Both the position numbers and the translations under genes were made by a program. Positions 63,454 through 64,000 of a DNA stretch of 64,000 nt are shown one piece after another (the stretch's first letter is position 1; the number at the start of each line of letters is the position of its first letter). The notes under the pieces were generated by a model. That model saw nothing but the letters and a program-made list of their open reading frames with translations, did no database searches and was not told the origin of the DNA. The stretch comes from Nelumbo lutea (lineage: Eukaryota; Streptophyta; Magnoliopsida; Proteales; Nelumbonaceae). The stretch is taken from assembly GCA_022828595.1 (NCBI GenBank), contig JAKGHH010000005.1:25308193-25372192 (forward strand), given 5' to 3'.

Positions 63454-64000
63454 ATGGCTTTAGACAGAGGTGATTTCATTCCTGTGAAGATGAATGGGCA
63501 GAACTATGGGATGTGGAAGTTCCATTTTGACTTTTGTGTTGAAGGGAAAGGTTTAGAAGGATATCTGAATGGAACAATCACTAAACTAGCTGAGACCGAG
63601 GCCAAGGCTTTACAACAATGGAAGTTGGATAATGGAAACAACCTATGAGATGTACTTGTATCTGGAAAAAGTTTATCAACAGTCCAACGTATCCAAACAG
63701 TATCAAATAGAATAAGAATTTTTTTCCTACAACCAAGGAGATAGGAGGATATAGGAATATTATTCTAGTCTTGATTTATGGGCTGAGTATGAGATTGTTC
63801 ACATTGAACCCTCATATCCAATAGAGTGTGTGAAATATTTTCAAAAACACTTTGAGAAGAGAAAGGTGACCCAGTTCTTGATGAGACTTAGACCTGAATA
63901 TGAGATAATCAGGTCCAACATTCTAAGTAGGGGAACACTTCCAGATATGGATTCTGTTTTAGGGGAACTTCTGAGGAAAGAGACTAGACTTCTCACTACA
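63454..64000 (+). pseudogene. Copia gag (partial, runs off the window)
   Basis: From ATG 63454: MALDRGDFIPVKMNGQNYGM, WKFHFDFCVEGKGLEGYLNG and TEAKALQQWKLDN, then a stop at 63646-63648. After shifts, YECVKYFQKHFEKRKVTQFL-like text and RPEYEIIRSNILSRGTLPDM continue to the edge. It is a copia gag of the UBN2 type with at least two lesions. Confidence 0.78.

Larger units (their letters stand above)
62743..64000 (+). mobile_element. Third copia element, 5' end (continues past the window)
   Basis: The element consists of an LTR at 62743-62947, a PBS at 62948-62962 and a gag frame from 63454. It differs in LTR and gag from the copia at 50.1-62.7 kb and begins where that element's RT/RNase H text stops, so it was probably inserted into it or joined to it. 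Confidence 0.82.

Overview
The window looks like a nuclear segment of a flowering plant. The supports are spliced genes with GT-AG introns and plant-type products, plant L1-type LINEs that carry an RNase H domain, Ty1/copia elements with the initiator-Met primer site, Helitrons and many MITEs. I cannot name the species. Host coding sequence is sparse: one complete five-exon gene and one first exon. Almost everything else is transposable-element sequence, much of it nested.

Layout. 1-2.4 kb: a decayed transposon-like coding fragment (minus strand), then a four-unit degenerate tandem repeat just upstream of the first gene. 2474-24568: a complete gene for a tafazzin-like lysophospholipid acyltransferase (homologue of Arabidopsis At1g78690, reported as an N-acyl-PE synthase), 279 codons in five exons joined in frame. 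Its 15.5-kb first intron splits the catalytic HX4D motif. That intron holds LINE A and a Russian doll: LINE B is interrupted by a foldback element, by a LINE tail and by LINE C, and LINE C is itself interrupted by LINE D. The later introns carry MITEs and 5'-truncated LINE tails, several with target-site duplications (TSDs).

25-43.5 kb has no convincing host gene. It holds a 706-bp Tourist-like foldback, two same-family Helitrons in opposite orientation (27765-30186 and 34738-36422), a Mutator-type MITE with a perfect 9-bp TSD inside the first Helitron, a perfect-class 100-bp tandem duplication, and a third Helitron-like element. The third Helitron contains a minus-strand LTR element (37196-41311, TSD aaatt) with an LTR-internal-LTR-internal-LTR-remnant structure and no gag/pol.

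43.5-64 kb begins with exon 1 of a PhoD-like metallophosphatase gene (43778-43903); no later exon was recognised in the window. Downstream are a decayed minus-strand copia, an RTE-type LINE scrap, and a long plus-strand copia (50.4-62.7 kb). That copia is split by a nearly full-length 6.9-kb LINE E (16-bp TSD, ORF1, endonuclease, RT, zf-RVT, intact RNase H, but FAND in place of YADD) and by a minus-strand LINE G. A different copia starts at 62743 and runs off the end.

I see no operon, CRISPR array, rRNA or tRNA gene. The most interesting content is structural: the catalytic motif split by a TE-filled intron, the tandem LTR element with its 15-bp minisatellite, the Helitron/Mutator nest, and the chimeric copia.
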